Shown here: positions 54,961 through 64,000 of the stretch, in pieces
Layout: every line of letters starts with the position of its first letter
Numbering within the stretch: position 1 is the stretch's first letter
Assembly (NCBI GenBank): GCA_038373885.1
Contig: JAWZYV010013157.1
Coordinates: 62,001 to 126,000, forward strand
Direction: 5' to 3'
Source: Cheiracanthium punctorium
Lineage: Eukaryota > Arthropoda > Arachnida > Araneae > Cheiracanthiidae
DNA length: 64,000 nt
Translations under genes and position numbers: made by a program
Notes under the pieces: generated by a model
Seen by the model: the letters and a program-made list of their open reading frames with translations, nothing else
Database searches by the model: none
What the model was told of the DNA's origin: nothing

Positions 54961-56768
54961 AGCCAGCGGATCAGCTGTAGTGGACTTCCCAAGAATTATT
55001 CTTGTACGCGGTTGTTTTGTACGAGTATTTTGAGTGAACGCTATGCGTCAGTCTAGCTGTTGTAGGTGCTTCCTGGACATATGCATGTCGAAATACATTC
55101 ATAGTCTTTTTATCTGTGTAATGGGAATATTTATCAAATTGTATGCAATTTTCGCATGCGAAAAGTAAAATTATGCTATATATATTTTTTTAATGCAATT
55201 TGAGGAATTACTCTTTAAATCCAAACACTTTTTTTAATGTTGTGTTGTTATTCGTACAATCGTCTTAGTTGTGACTGCTTTTATTATTATTATAATAGCC
55301 ACACCTTATGAATAATTAATTACTGGGTCAACTGGGAGCATGATATTCATCGGCTATACTATTCAAAATATACAGTTGATGATCGTTAAAGAAACTTTTT
55401 TTTTGAAATTATATGACAAATTCTTTTTGTTATCGTGTTAAAAATATCTGTACTATTTTATTGCATGAAACTTAATAGTTTTCAATTCATCAAGTTAAAC
55501 AAGTATTCCACATCTATAAGAAAAAATAAATAACATTTTTTTATTATTATTTTTTTTTCTTTTTGCTGGAGAAATAATTATATTTATGTGAGTACAGTGT
55601 GCATTAATTTGCTGTAACATTATTTTTTTAATTATAAGTACCAGTATGTAGTTTCTAACAGTACTATTGATTTTAAAACAATTAAGATTAAATTAACACT
55701 TTGAGGTCTGGGGTTTTATTAGTTCTTTTCACGAATTTATAAAAATACCTTGAAGACAACTATTCTAATAATTTGTCTTAAATTATAAAATTCCAGATTT
55801 TCTGTTGTGAAAAACTATTTAAATATACTGAGAATTGATATTGAATGGGAAATTACTAAAAAAAGCACGCTTTAAGGTAAAAAAAAAGTTCGTGAGAAAA
55901 CATCATTCTTACCATAAAATTTTACAGATTTCACTGATAAAAAGTTACCAAATTTTATGCATACACCGAAATAGATTTTATTTGTGAATAATTATTTAGT
56001 AAATTTTGTTAAAACAACAAACATGACTAGCAAATGCTCAAAAAATGACATATTCTAGCTAGTTTCTATAGATTTAATTTTGCTTTTCTCTGTTTCTGTC
56101 ATTTATATATGTATACATTTTAAACTAAAAGGTTTTCGTACACAGTATTTGAAAAAAAAAAAAAAAAAAGACATACGCACGTATGCAGAGTCTGTACTTT
56201 TATAGATAAGAGAGTTGAAATTGGACCCCAACAGACTCTTGGATTGAGACCTCAAGGTGTTCAATACTATGCACAATATAAATAAAGCGCGTTATCTATA
56301 AAATTAAGTTCTAATTCTCCTGAAGCAAACCACTCCAGCTGCAAGCACTAGCACAGATAATTATCGGCAGCAATTAAACATTCACTGCACTATTTTTTAA
56401 CACATTACACACATGGCAAAAATAACACCGGTATCAACATTACATGCTGAGTACATATTCCATACAGGAAAGAAAAACAATTCATAATACAAAAACAATT
56501 TTGATGAAGCCAGCCTGTATACAAAAACAACAAAAATATGCTTATTGAAAATAAAATTTGAAAGAAATTCGGAATGTAAGTAGTATTCAATATTAATTTT
56601 GAATAGCTATATAAACTTCATTTACAAAGGCTAATCTTTTTCTTTTTTTTCAAAATTGCCGTGTTTACGGCCAAAAAAGTTGTTGTCACACAAAATCTCT
56701 CTAAGTGTCTCAAGCTTGGTGGCTTTCGGTGAAATATCGCCAATTAACTATCAAATTGTACTAATCTT
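54960..56768. other. AT-rich DNA with old dispersed repeat, no gene
   Basis: Very AT-rich, with an A-run at 56,152-56,169. GAGACCTCAAGGTGTTCAAT, ACTATGCACAATATAAATAA and a following TATCTATAAAATTAAG (56,247-56,310) resemble GAGGCTTCAAAGTGTTAAAT, ACTATGCACGATATAAATAA and TTTATAAAATGAAAA at 57,668-57,735, so both belong to one low-copy repeat. No coding frame of significance was found. Confidence 0.5.
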
Positions 56769-57091
56769 CCCAAGTCCAAATTCATGCTGGTATTTCTTTG
56801 CTAGACTAGCATTAAATGCTGGATCCAAGCTGGGAGAAAAGCATAAACTACTATAAACACTTGCTAGTTCTAGCAGCTTTACCAGCAAGTCATACCGTGT
56901 ATTCGACACACAAGCTATATACAAGCATGAAATGCTTGTATGTAGCTTCTCATGCTATTACTTTATAAGCTAGGAGTATAGCATACGATGCTAGCTAGCA
57001 TTACATAGCAAATAATAGCATGAAAATCTAGCAGACATAGCAATAACTAGCATATTTTTGTTGCTGGTACTAGCATGAATTTTGTCTTGGG
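56769..57091. mobile_element. 323-bp MITE rich in GCTAGCAT-like motifs
   Basis: CCCAAGTCCAAATTCATGCT opens, and the complement of the right end is CCCAAGACAAAATTCATGCT, an imperfect inverted repeat of about 25 bp. The interior has many short CTAGCA/TGCTAG units and a perfect-type hairpin AAGCTATATACAAGCAT-GAA-ATGCTTGTATGTAGCTT (56,912-56,948). It interrupts the dispersed repeat shared with 36.6 kb. No target duplication longer than TT was found. Confidence 0.75.
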
Positions 57092-57870
57092 TTGGCAATA
57101 TCTCGCCCAATTATATGCTAAAAACAAATCTTTTAAATTGTATCCAGCTTGACGATATCTCAAATATTTGTCTAGAAATCGCTAAACCTTTGCATTTTTG
57201 CAGTATTTTATCTCTTCCAAACAAAGTAAGTTTTAATGAAATGCACCAAAATTATTTATGATTTAATAGACGTGGAAGGAAGTCATGTGGTGTCCACATC
57301 ATACTTTTTTTTAAATTTTACATTTACATGCATAGATATAAACTTAAAGTTTTCTTGCATAGTATTTAACACAATTATGCCTAGTGTCCCTTTTTTGGGA
57401 CGGCATTTTCACTATCAGTCGAAAACGTTATTTTTCCTAGACTTTCTTGAAGAGTATTGAACCTCAACTCCGCAAAATATTTTAACATGAACAAGTAGGA
57501 TGTTCACACTTAAATTTTATACATGAAGATTTTAAACGAAATCATCCCTTGTTCAAGAAGGTGACATCAGAAATTTATCTATTATTGCTGGTATTAGCCA
57601 AACAGTTGCATAGTTTGCACATTTATAGCTCAGAGAGGCAAATTTCACAGCCAAAAACTCTTGAACTGAGGCTTCAAAGTGTTAAATACTATGCACGATA
57701 TAAATAAAATGCAGGATTTATAAAATGAAAATCAAGATATTTCCATCTTTTGTTATTATATTTAAAATATGATTTACAAGGGTGCCTCTGTCATTTTTTT
57801 TTGAAAGTCGCCATGTTTAGTGTGTGTCATACACCATAAATGCATTATGCTAACATGCTGGCAGCCACCG
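57092..57870. repeat. dispersed repeat shared with 36.6 kb and 56.2 kb
   Basis: GACGATATCTCAAATATTTG through TTGCAGTATTTTATCTCTTC matches 36.6 kb, and GAGGCTTCAAAGTGTTAAAT matches 56.25 kb. The interval therefore joins two pieces of an interspersed element. Frames of about 74 codons lack any domain. Confidence 0.45.
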
Positions 57871-57874
57871 AAAA

Positions 57875-58290
57875 TTTTTTTTTAAAAATGTGTCATTATT
57901 CGAGCAACGGGGACTTTTATTCCCGTTCTAATGGCCGGGTCAGCTGCGGACTATAAGCTTGATTACCACGAGGGCCGGAGATATTGGACATTTCATTATG
58001 GAGGCGCCTGGTCATTATTGTTTGCCTAATTTTGAACTGATTCCAGATGAGAGACTTAGCATCTGGATTGGCCCCTCCACAGATGTCGTTTCAACAGGGA
58101 GAAGATTGGAGCCACGACAGACTTTACTCGCACAGGCTGCCTCTAGCGTGCGCGGTCCCACAGCAGTCCAGTCGAGAGAGGTGGTAACCCTCCCAAGCAC
58201 TGACCTAGGTCGGCGCTGATTTCTTTTCGGTGTTCTTAATAGGAACCGAGTTTAAGCGACTGGACTACTGCCGGACGAGCCACCTGGATA
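57875..58290 (-). mobile_element. SINE with 5S-rRNA-like head, minus strand
   Basis: Read on the minus strand from 58,290, the sequence passes through CTCGGTTCCT, ACACCGAAAAGAAATCAGCG, CCGACCTAGGTCAGTGCTTG and GGAGGGTTACCACC. This follows the order of arthropod 5S rRNA (TCGGTTCTCG, TCACCGAAATTAAGCAGCG, TCGGGCGCGGTTAGTACTTA, GATGGGGGACC), including the internal pol III control region. It diverges after that and continues as a GC-rich body to about 57,900, ending near an A-run on that strand. This layout fits 5S-derived SINEs (the SINE3 class) rather than a functional 5S gene. The 86-codon plus-strand frame here is a by-product. Confidence 0.65.
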
Positions 58291-58539
58291 AGAAATTTAG
58301 AAATATATTAGAAGAAATAGATTTGTAATGTTCACCAGGCTTAAAAATAATGATATTGTGTCAATAACAAAATTTAGATAACCGGCCATATGCTCATGGT
58401 TTTAATAGAATATTGTTTCACTAGGGTGCCATGAGTATTATTAGCAACTAAATACATATAAACGAATATTACATTATTTTCGACTAAACACCACACATTT
58501 TACGTACGAATATGCATATGCGTACATTTATATATGTTT

Positions 58540-59060
58540 TTTATAGAATGCTCTTTGTTTAAAGCACCTTTTAAAAAAAACAAAGCTTTTTTAAAACAAT
58601 GCTTTACCATTTCTGTATTTAGCAACGCCTTTTCTTCTTTTTTTTATAATCAAAGCTTTTTTTTCTTCTTAAAAGCATTTTTTTTAAAGCAATGCCCTTT
58701 TTTTTCTTTTTAAAACAATTTTTTTATTGTTAGCAATGCCTTTTTTTTATTTTTAGCAATGCCTTTTCTTTTTTTTTCAAGCAATGCGTTTTTTTAGCGA
58801 TACTTATTTTAAGCAATGTTTTTCTTTTTTTAGCAATGCTTTTTCTTTTTTTTAGCAGTGCTTTTTCTTTTTTTTAGCAATCATTTTTTTTTTTTAGAAA
58901 TTCTTATTTTTTAAGCAATAGTTTTTTTTTTGGGGGGGGGGCAATGCATTGTTTAAAAGCAGTGCTTTTACAATGTTTTTCTATTTTATTATCAAAGCTT
59001 TTTCTTTAGCAATGCTTTTTTTAAGCAATGCTTTTTTCAAGCAATGTCTTTTTTCTTCTT
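58540..59060 (+). repeat. T-rich AGCAATGC microsatellite-like tract
   Basis: About 500 bp of irregular repeats of the type AGCAATGC followed by 6-12 T/C. The unit is about 15-25 bp, some units have TTCTTTTTTTT spacers and there is a single G-run (58,933-58,941). It looks like an expanded low-complexity tract; no unit length is exact. Confidence 0.75.
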
Positions 59061-59489
59061 AATATTATCTTTATGAACAAAATGAAATACATATAAAGAG
59101 AAATGTACTACTATTCACAAAACATCTTGAATATAAAAATGACATTGGATACATGTATTTCACCCCTCTTCAAGAGAGTGCTATTAGGATAAGTAACAAT
59201 GGTGGACTCACTCATGGCACCCGGGTGAATGAACTTGAATTCAATACTGTTGGCAGCCAGCACGTACACGCAATTGTATTTGCGTTTCATTTAATTTAAG
59301 ACTTCTGCTACTTTCCGCGGGCTCTTTTAATATGGAATTCTAATCTTATCTTTCTAATTCATATCTTGAATTATTTGCACATTACCCGAACGATATACAG
59401 ATTAATGTCTCCAATATTAATGGACGAACATACATTAAAAATACCCGATTTTGCATCAATAAATGTTTTAAAGTATTGTACTTAATAAA

Positions 59490-59775
59490 TTTTACTTTAA
59501 GTGACATATCTACATATGAAACCAGGATGGGTGAAGTTCACTAGTGATCGTTTCACATTTAAAGACAATTTTTGTAAAACAAAAGAGAAAATATGTCGAA
59601 ATAAACTCCAAACTTAAAACACATAATAAATGAATATAAAACGAGATAATTTTTTTAAAATAATGACCAGAAATATTTGCTGTATTTTACATTAAGTGAC
59701 CCATCTACATGTAAAACCAAGGCATCTGACGGTTTGATAGTTGCCATTTTACACTTGAAACGAAATTTGCAGTGA
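59490..59775 (+). repeat. two diverged direct copies, 195 bp apart
   Basis: TTTACTTTAAGTGACATATC, TACATATGAAACCAGG and TCGTTTCACATTTAAAGACA (59,491-59,570) recur as TTTACATTAAGTGACCCATC, TACATGTAAAACCAAGG and GCCATTTTACACTTGAAACG (59,686-59,762). The flanking sequence is AT-rich without genes. Confidence 0.6.
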
Positions 59776-61060
59776 AAAAAATCAGGGTAAGTTTTAATTG
59801 ATTTTTTTTACAAACATTTAATAATAATTACTTAGTTAACTACACAATATACAGAGTCTTCTTCAAAGGAAAACTGTACTAGATATAAAGCTTGAAAACA
59901 TAAACATACATTCATCTAAATGGTCTTCTATGCAATGAATAAGTTAATAACGATTACATGTCTACTTATTTATTTTTGTTAGAGCTTGCTGTGCAAGTTA
60001 AACAAACATCAAAACAAACAAACATCACTTTTAACTTTTTGCATATTTCAAAGCATACATTTAAAAGTTCAATCCAGCGAGATTTCTCATAATAGAAGAA
60101 AATTGATTTTAACTAAGATACATTTTTTTTAAAAGCAATGTTTTTGTTACTCACGCACATGATACCTTATCAACTCTGCAGGTATGAAAAATCCTACAAA
60201 ATAAAATAGCCCTAATTTCACTTTTAAAAGTTGTGAAATGTTTAATTTTTAATTACTTTTATTCAATTAATAATTTTAAAAAGATGTTTCTTTCAGAAGA
60301 CTTTTTATATTTTTACATTACAGAAATTAAACTAAAAGTAAATTTATTCCATTACAGAAAAAAAAAGTCTATGGCGACATGTTTTATACTTGCAAGTCTG
60401 CACATATAAACAATCTGCAAAATATTAAGGATTTGAAATTTAATCATTTAAAAATTATACTTTTCAATGATATTTTTCATTCCTAAAAGTTTCATTCAAA
60501 AATTAATAAAAAATAGTTTTTAGAAAATGTGTACATTACATTTTTAAAAATAGAAATTCAAAGTCAAAAGTTGCGGACTTCCTAAAAATAGTACTGCATT
60601 TTACTATTCTGAAACGATTATTTATTTATTTATTTTTTCAATTTAAAGGGAAACGAAAAAACATACTTACTAATTTTTTGCTTTTTTTGGTTTAATTTTA
60701 ATTGCGATTTATTAACATAAAACCTTCTAATGCCAACAAGATTTGAAGAATGTTGGGAGAAAATCAAATCATCGCCAATCGAACTTTCGATTACGGTACA
60801 ACTCTTGTTTCCAACACATAAAAAATTAAAAAGTTTGATTTTGAAAATTTAGAATGCATTTCTATAGAAAAAAAAATGGTTTTTTTAGCTATTAAATAAT
60901 GCACTCTCTTTATTTTTAGTTTATATATTACCCCGTTCCATCTAGAGCATCCAAATTCTTTTAAAACCAATAGATTGATAAATTTTAATGTTAACTGTAA
61001 CGCGCAAAATGTTGCAGAGTATTTGATAATCGCATCGTGAACATGCAAGTTGAACCCTGC
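59776..61060. other. AT-rich DNA, no feature seen
   Basis: AT-rich sequence with A- and T-runs. The only frame above 80 codons (60,791-61,048, minus) is low-complexity I/K/F-rich without a domain. No RNA or repeat family was recognised. Confidence 0.5.
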
Positions 61061-61064
61061 ATAC

Positions 61065-61730
61065 CGTGCAAGTCCGGTCGTTAGGCTGTCGTTGTTCTGC
61101 TAACGCCGCGTCTCGTGATGTGTTTCAACCTCAAAAGAAGGCGACACGATCGGCCCTATCCCCGACTGTAATCATTTTGAGGACGCTAAACTAAGATGGC
61201 GAGATTTTTGAACGAAGAAGTGGGGACCCATCAACATTGTGTCCCCAACTTTTAAGCAAAAAAAAGGGGCATTCTGTAAATTCAATGCTCTTCTCAGATA
61301 TGTTTCTATTTTTTTCAAGCATTATTAACATCCATAAAAAAAAGGAAACAATCTTTTTTTAATTGAAAAGAAATAACTATTGTAACTGAAATTTTGTGCG
61401 CAATTCGTTTTCTAAACGAGAGTCAAATTGAAAAAAAGCCATGAAATTGGGGATTGCCTGCGAAAAATGGGGACGTTTGCCCGCCTTACGTTCAACGAAA
61501 GCTCCTACTATCTCCGATCTGACGCACTATTTGTTTCCCAGCCATCTTTTGCAATCGTGCGACCAGCACGAAATTTATTTTTTATATCAACAAAATCTTA
61601 CGGCATTAGGGGAGAAGCACCACACAGTTTCTTTCATCTTTTTAGTAAACAAAGAATAACTAGATTTTCACGAATAAAGCACAACGAAACAAGTCAACAT
61701 TCTTCTTATGATTAAAGATTTAAAATAGTG
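61065..61730. other. mixed-composition segment, unassigned
   Basis: A CpG-containing pocket at about 61,065-61,260 includes AAGATGGCGAG (61,193-61,203), similar to a YY1-type element or a strong initiation context, but the frame from that ATG closes after 19 codons. GGGGACCCATCAACATTGTG plus TCCCC forms a small hairpin beside it. Two overlapping frames of 95 and 72 codons at 61,428-61,715 show no domain. It could be a decayed repeat or an untranslated exon; nothing decides between them. Confidence 0.3.
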
Positions 61731-61809
61731 AACTCAAGAATTCAAGTCAAAACAACAAAGTCCTAGCTTTTTTTCTTTTTCAGTAACATGTTTGTTTGTG
61801 TGTTATGGC

Positions 61810-61935
61810 AAGCCTTCATGTGGAACATCTGCCTTGGGTGGAGGACTTTTGAAGAGGGTTGGGTTCTAACGCGCATTCACGTTACATCTGGAGAAAGCCG
61901 CCCAAAAGGAAAAGCCACATCTGGAGAAAGGCAGT
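61810..61935 (-). mobile_element. SINE-related fragment, minus strand
   Basis: On the minus strand, GGCTTTCTCCAGATGTAACG, TGAATGCGCG and AAAGTCCTCCACCCAAGGCA follow the body of the SINE at 20.8 kb (TTTCTCCAGATGTAACGTGA, ATACGCGCG) and of the 6.65-kb copy (AAAAGTCCTCCACCTAAGGC). A local duplication repeats CACATCTGGAGAAAG (about 61,915). No head or target duplication was found. Confidence 0.6.
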
Positions 61936-62329
61936 CTAGGATGGATTCTAACTCCGAAATATCCTTCGAAAGATTTCCATGTTTCAATTCATCCTATGAG
62001 CAGGACTGGACCCTAATTAAGGTCCGTCATTGGGTCAACCTCCTAAGGTGAAAGAATTAGCAACACGTGGCCACACGCTGAACAGACACTGGAGGTAAAA
62101 AAGATGCGGGGGGGGTATTCGACGAATGAATAACCCCCTTCTTTTGGAGGTCGGCTGAAAAATCCACGTTTCAGAGGATTCGAGAATTTTGGATCGTGGG
62201 GAGTTTTAAGATCACTGAAATAGGTAAAGGAGGCAAACACTTCGGAAAGAACGCAAAAGGCTCCTACGATCTGTATTATTGGACTTGATACTGTTTTCAT
62301 TTCCACTTCAATACTGTTTCTTTCCCATT

Positions 62330-62890
62330 CAATTTTTATTATTTATCCAAATCGAATTTCATACCCTTCTTGAAGCGCGCGGAAACTTTTCGGATTCGTA
62401 AGATTTCGTTTTGTGTAAAAAGACCCACTTATATCAATGCTTCATGCAGACGATATGTTTCAAAAAAATTAAATTAAATGTTGATAATTTGTAAAAACTG
62501 TTTGAAACGAATCGGAATTGCAACTTGACTGTGACTTCAATTTGACGTAATTGTCACCTGCGGCTAGTGATTTTGTAACGCAAATGATGCACTTTTTTGA
62601 CTCTCGGAAAATGGAGCTGGAAAGAGCGAAAAATCGCTTTAAAAATTAGTGAGCGGGTGGATTTTCAGATTTTTTTAAAGAAACGCAGACTGTTTTCTAT
62701 ATTCTTATACATAACTAGGAAAAATGTCAAGCGGACCGTATCACAGGTATCGTTGTTATTAAGCTTTTGATGCTTAACTTTTTAATCTTTTTGGAGTCAT
62801 GGTGGGAAAAAAAAGGTTTATTTTCGAGTGGTTACCCGGGAATTGTTAGGGAGTGAATCAGCGTAACTATATAGCAGGATGGTAAGCAAA
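62330..62890 (+). repeat. dispersed repeat, copy 2
   Basis: This is the same ordered blocks as 43,028-43,330: CAATTTTTATTATTTATCCA, GCGCGCGGAAACTTTTCGGA, ATATCAATGCTTCATGCAGA, then GAGTCATGGTGGG, GAGTGGTTACCCGGGAATTG and AATCAGCGTAACTATATAGC. Additional sequence between blocks (TGTGACTTCAATTTGACGTA, GCAAATGATGCACTTTTTTG) matches 63.4 kb. Non-coding, class unknown. Confidence 0.65.
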
Positions 62891-63114
62891 ATCAAAGAAA
62901 ATTGGCACTTGCATCCCTTCACTGCTCTCGTCTTTGCATAAGAATATTGAGATAGCAACTCAAGAAAGCATATGGTGACTGATTTCATTTCAATGAATAC
63001 ATTGATAAGCCAGTTTGTACATGTCCTTGGATTTAAGCGAGAAAAATATTATTTTTAATTAATATCGAACATTTTTTTTTGTTGATCAGACATGGTAAGA
63101 AGATTTAGAGAGAC

Positions 63115-63480
63115 TTGCAGTTCTTAATTTGAAATTGAAGAAAAATGACGAATGGCAAGGTATTTCTTTCTGTCATTAGGATAAGAGCGTACTCAACTGA
63201 AGCATTCATGTGGAAAGCGCGCGGAAACTTTTCGCATTCGAAAGATTTCGTTTTGTGTACACAGACCCTCTTACAGCAATGCTTCACGCAGACGATATCC
63301 TTTTAATGAAAAAAATTAAACTATTATCCATAAGAACTATTTTAAACAAGTGAAAATCGTCGCTTTCCCTTCCAAGCCCGACGACCGTGACTGCAATAAG
63401 ACGTCGCGTCCATTGCGACAGCAAATTTTGTCGCGCAAAAATTCACTTTTTGGACATGTTTGGGGACAACGGGATAAGCT
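63115..63480 (+). repeat. dispersed repeat, copy 3 (partial)
   Basis: AAGCGCGCGGAAACTTTTCG, AAAGATTTCGTTTTGTGTAC, AGCAATGCTTCACGCAGACG and CGTGACTGCAATAAGACGTC plus TTTTGTCGCGCAAAAATTCA correspond to copy 2 about 840 bp upstream. The GGTTACCCGG block is absent here. Overlapping minus frames of about 70 codons (63,337-63,566) are explained by this repeat. Confidence 0.6.
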
Positions 63481-64000
63481 GCCATAAAGCGTGGGACGGT
63501 CGCGTTCAAAACGCGCAATATATGACGGTCTGTGGTAGTTGAGAGACATTCATCCATTCCAAACACAATACAATGCGTACGCTACAGAAGCTTTTACAAT
63601 AGCTTACTGTACGTTAAAAAAAAAGTTCTTTTACAGGGCTCATAGTGATACCGTGTTTTTGAGGTGATCCCCAAGATTTCCCCGAATCGGGCTCGAAAAA
63701 AGACTTATTTTGTTGCGTTTTATAATGAACGCGTTCGCCATGTTTTATCTTCCTTGTTTTTCTATTGTTGGTAAAGCAGTGTGGTACGATTTAGTCATAT
63801 TATAACTGGTGTTCGCATGGATTCGCAGAATACCGCACATCCTTCTATTCTGATGCTCGCTTTCGAAAGTTACTTCATTAGGAAAGGTTTGGGATTTTCT
63901 CAGGTTTAAAGTCTGGAAGGCAAGTGTCCACTTTCGTTTACGATTTTGACTGGATGGGTTCAAATGGACGTAGTGTGGTTTAGAAATGTATTATAGAGTG
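63481..64000. other. no feature seen
   Basis: Mixed-composition non-coding sequence to the end of the window. The 72-codon minus frame at 63,745-63,963 has no recognisable domain. Confidence 0.4.

Noticed and set aside
61193..61252. AAGATGGCGAG as the start of a gene
   Set aside because: The frame stops after 19 codons and no splice donor with a continuing exon is convincing.
1..64000. Endogenous viral or LTR retrotransposon copies
   Set aside because: No reverse transcriptase, integrase, capsid or long terminal repeat pair was recognised anywhere in the window.

Overview
This window looks like non-coding, repeat-dominated DNA from the nuclear genome of an invertebrate animal, most likely an arthropod. 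The case rests on long AT-rich stretches without open frames, tRNA-derived SINEs with pol III A/B boxes and CAA-type tails, a mariner fossil and many short DNA transposons (hAT, piggyBac, PIF/Harbinger, Tc1/pogo types). Finer placement is not possible from sequence alone. I find no convincing protein-coding gene: no open frame exceeds about 130 codons, and none has recognisable cellular homology. The only recognisable coding traces are broken transposase pieces, one mariner and one weaker Tc1-like.

Layout. 1-9.49 kb: AT-rich DNA with a deleted mariner (1830-2391), a 1.1-kb element with long inverted arms built from a repeated GTGCTCGTAGCGTAC motif (3837-4937), small GC-rich palindromes, SINE pieces, a hAT MITE (7184-7721) and a pogo-like end. 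9.49-36.5 kb: the dominant feature, a roughly 27-kb array of diverged monomers, alternating about 77-80 and 90-97 bp, nearly all carrying the box GGTTTAAGAACACGG. It has higher-order structure: three copies of a roughly 5.8-kb unit starting at 14,729, 20,501 and 26,388, plus a roughly 1-kb tandem duplication at 10.96-12.92 kb. At least a dozen transposons and SINEs have inserted into it. Because the ancestral monomer is known from neighbouring copies, their target sites can be read directly (8 bp for hAT, TTAA for piggyBac-like, TAA for Harbinger-like).

36.5-49.9 kb: AT-rich DNA with a small CpG-rich island (37.48-37.92 kb), large inverted repeats, a 2.35-kb Tc1-like element with a hAT MITE nested in it (40,356-42,709), tRNA-derived SINEs and a pogo-like element (47,015-48,291). 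49.9-51.6 kb and 51.86-54.96 kb: two further unrelated tandem arrays, about 260 bp and about 400 bp per unit, the latter apparently a trimer of about 133-bp subunits. 55-64 kb: AT-rich DNA with a MITE of GCTAGCAT-like content (56,769-57,091), a SINE with a 5S-rRNA-like head on the minus strand (about 57,875-58,290), a T-rich AGCAATGC tract, and copies of a dispersed repeat shared with 43 kb.

No genes work together here. The internal logic is historical: array amplification, transposon insertion, re-amplification of array segments carrying those insertions, then nested insertions. Coordinates of repeats were read by eye and should be taken as good to a few bases for terminal repeats and to tens of bases for array edges.
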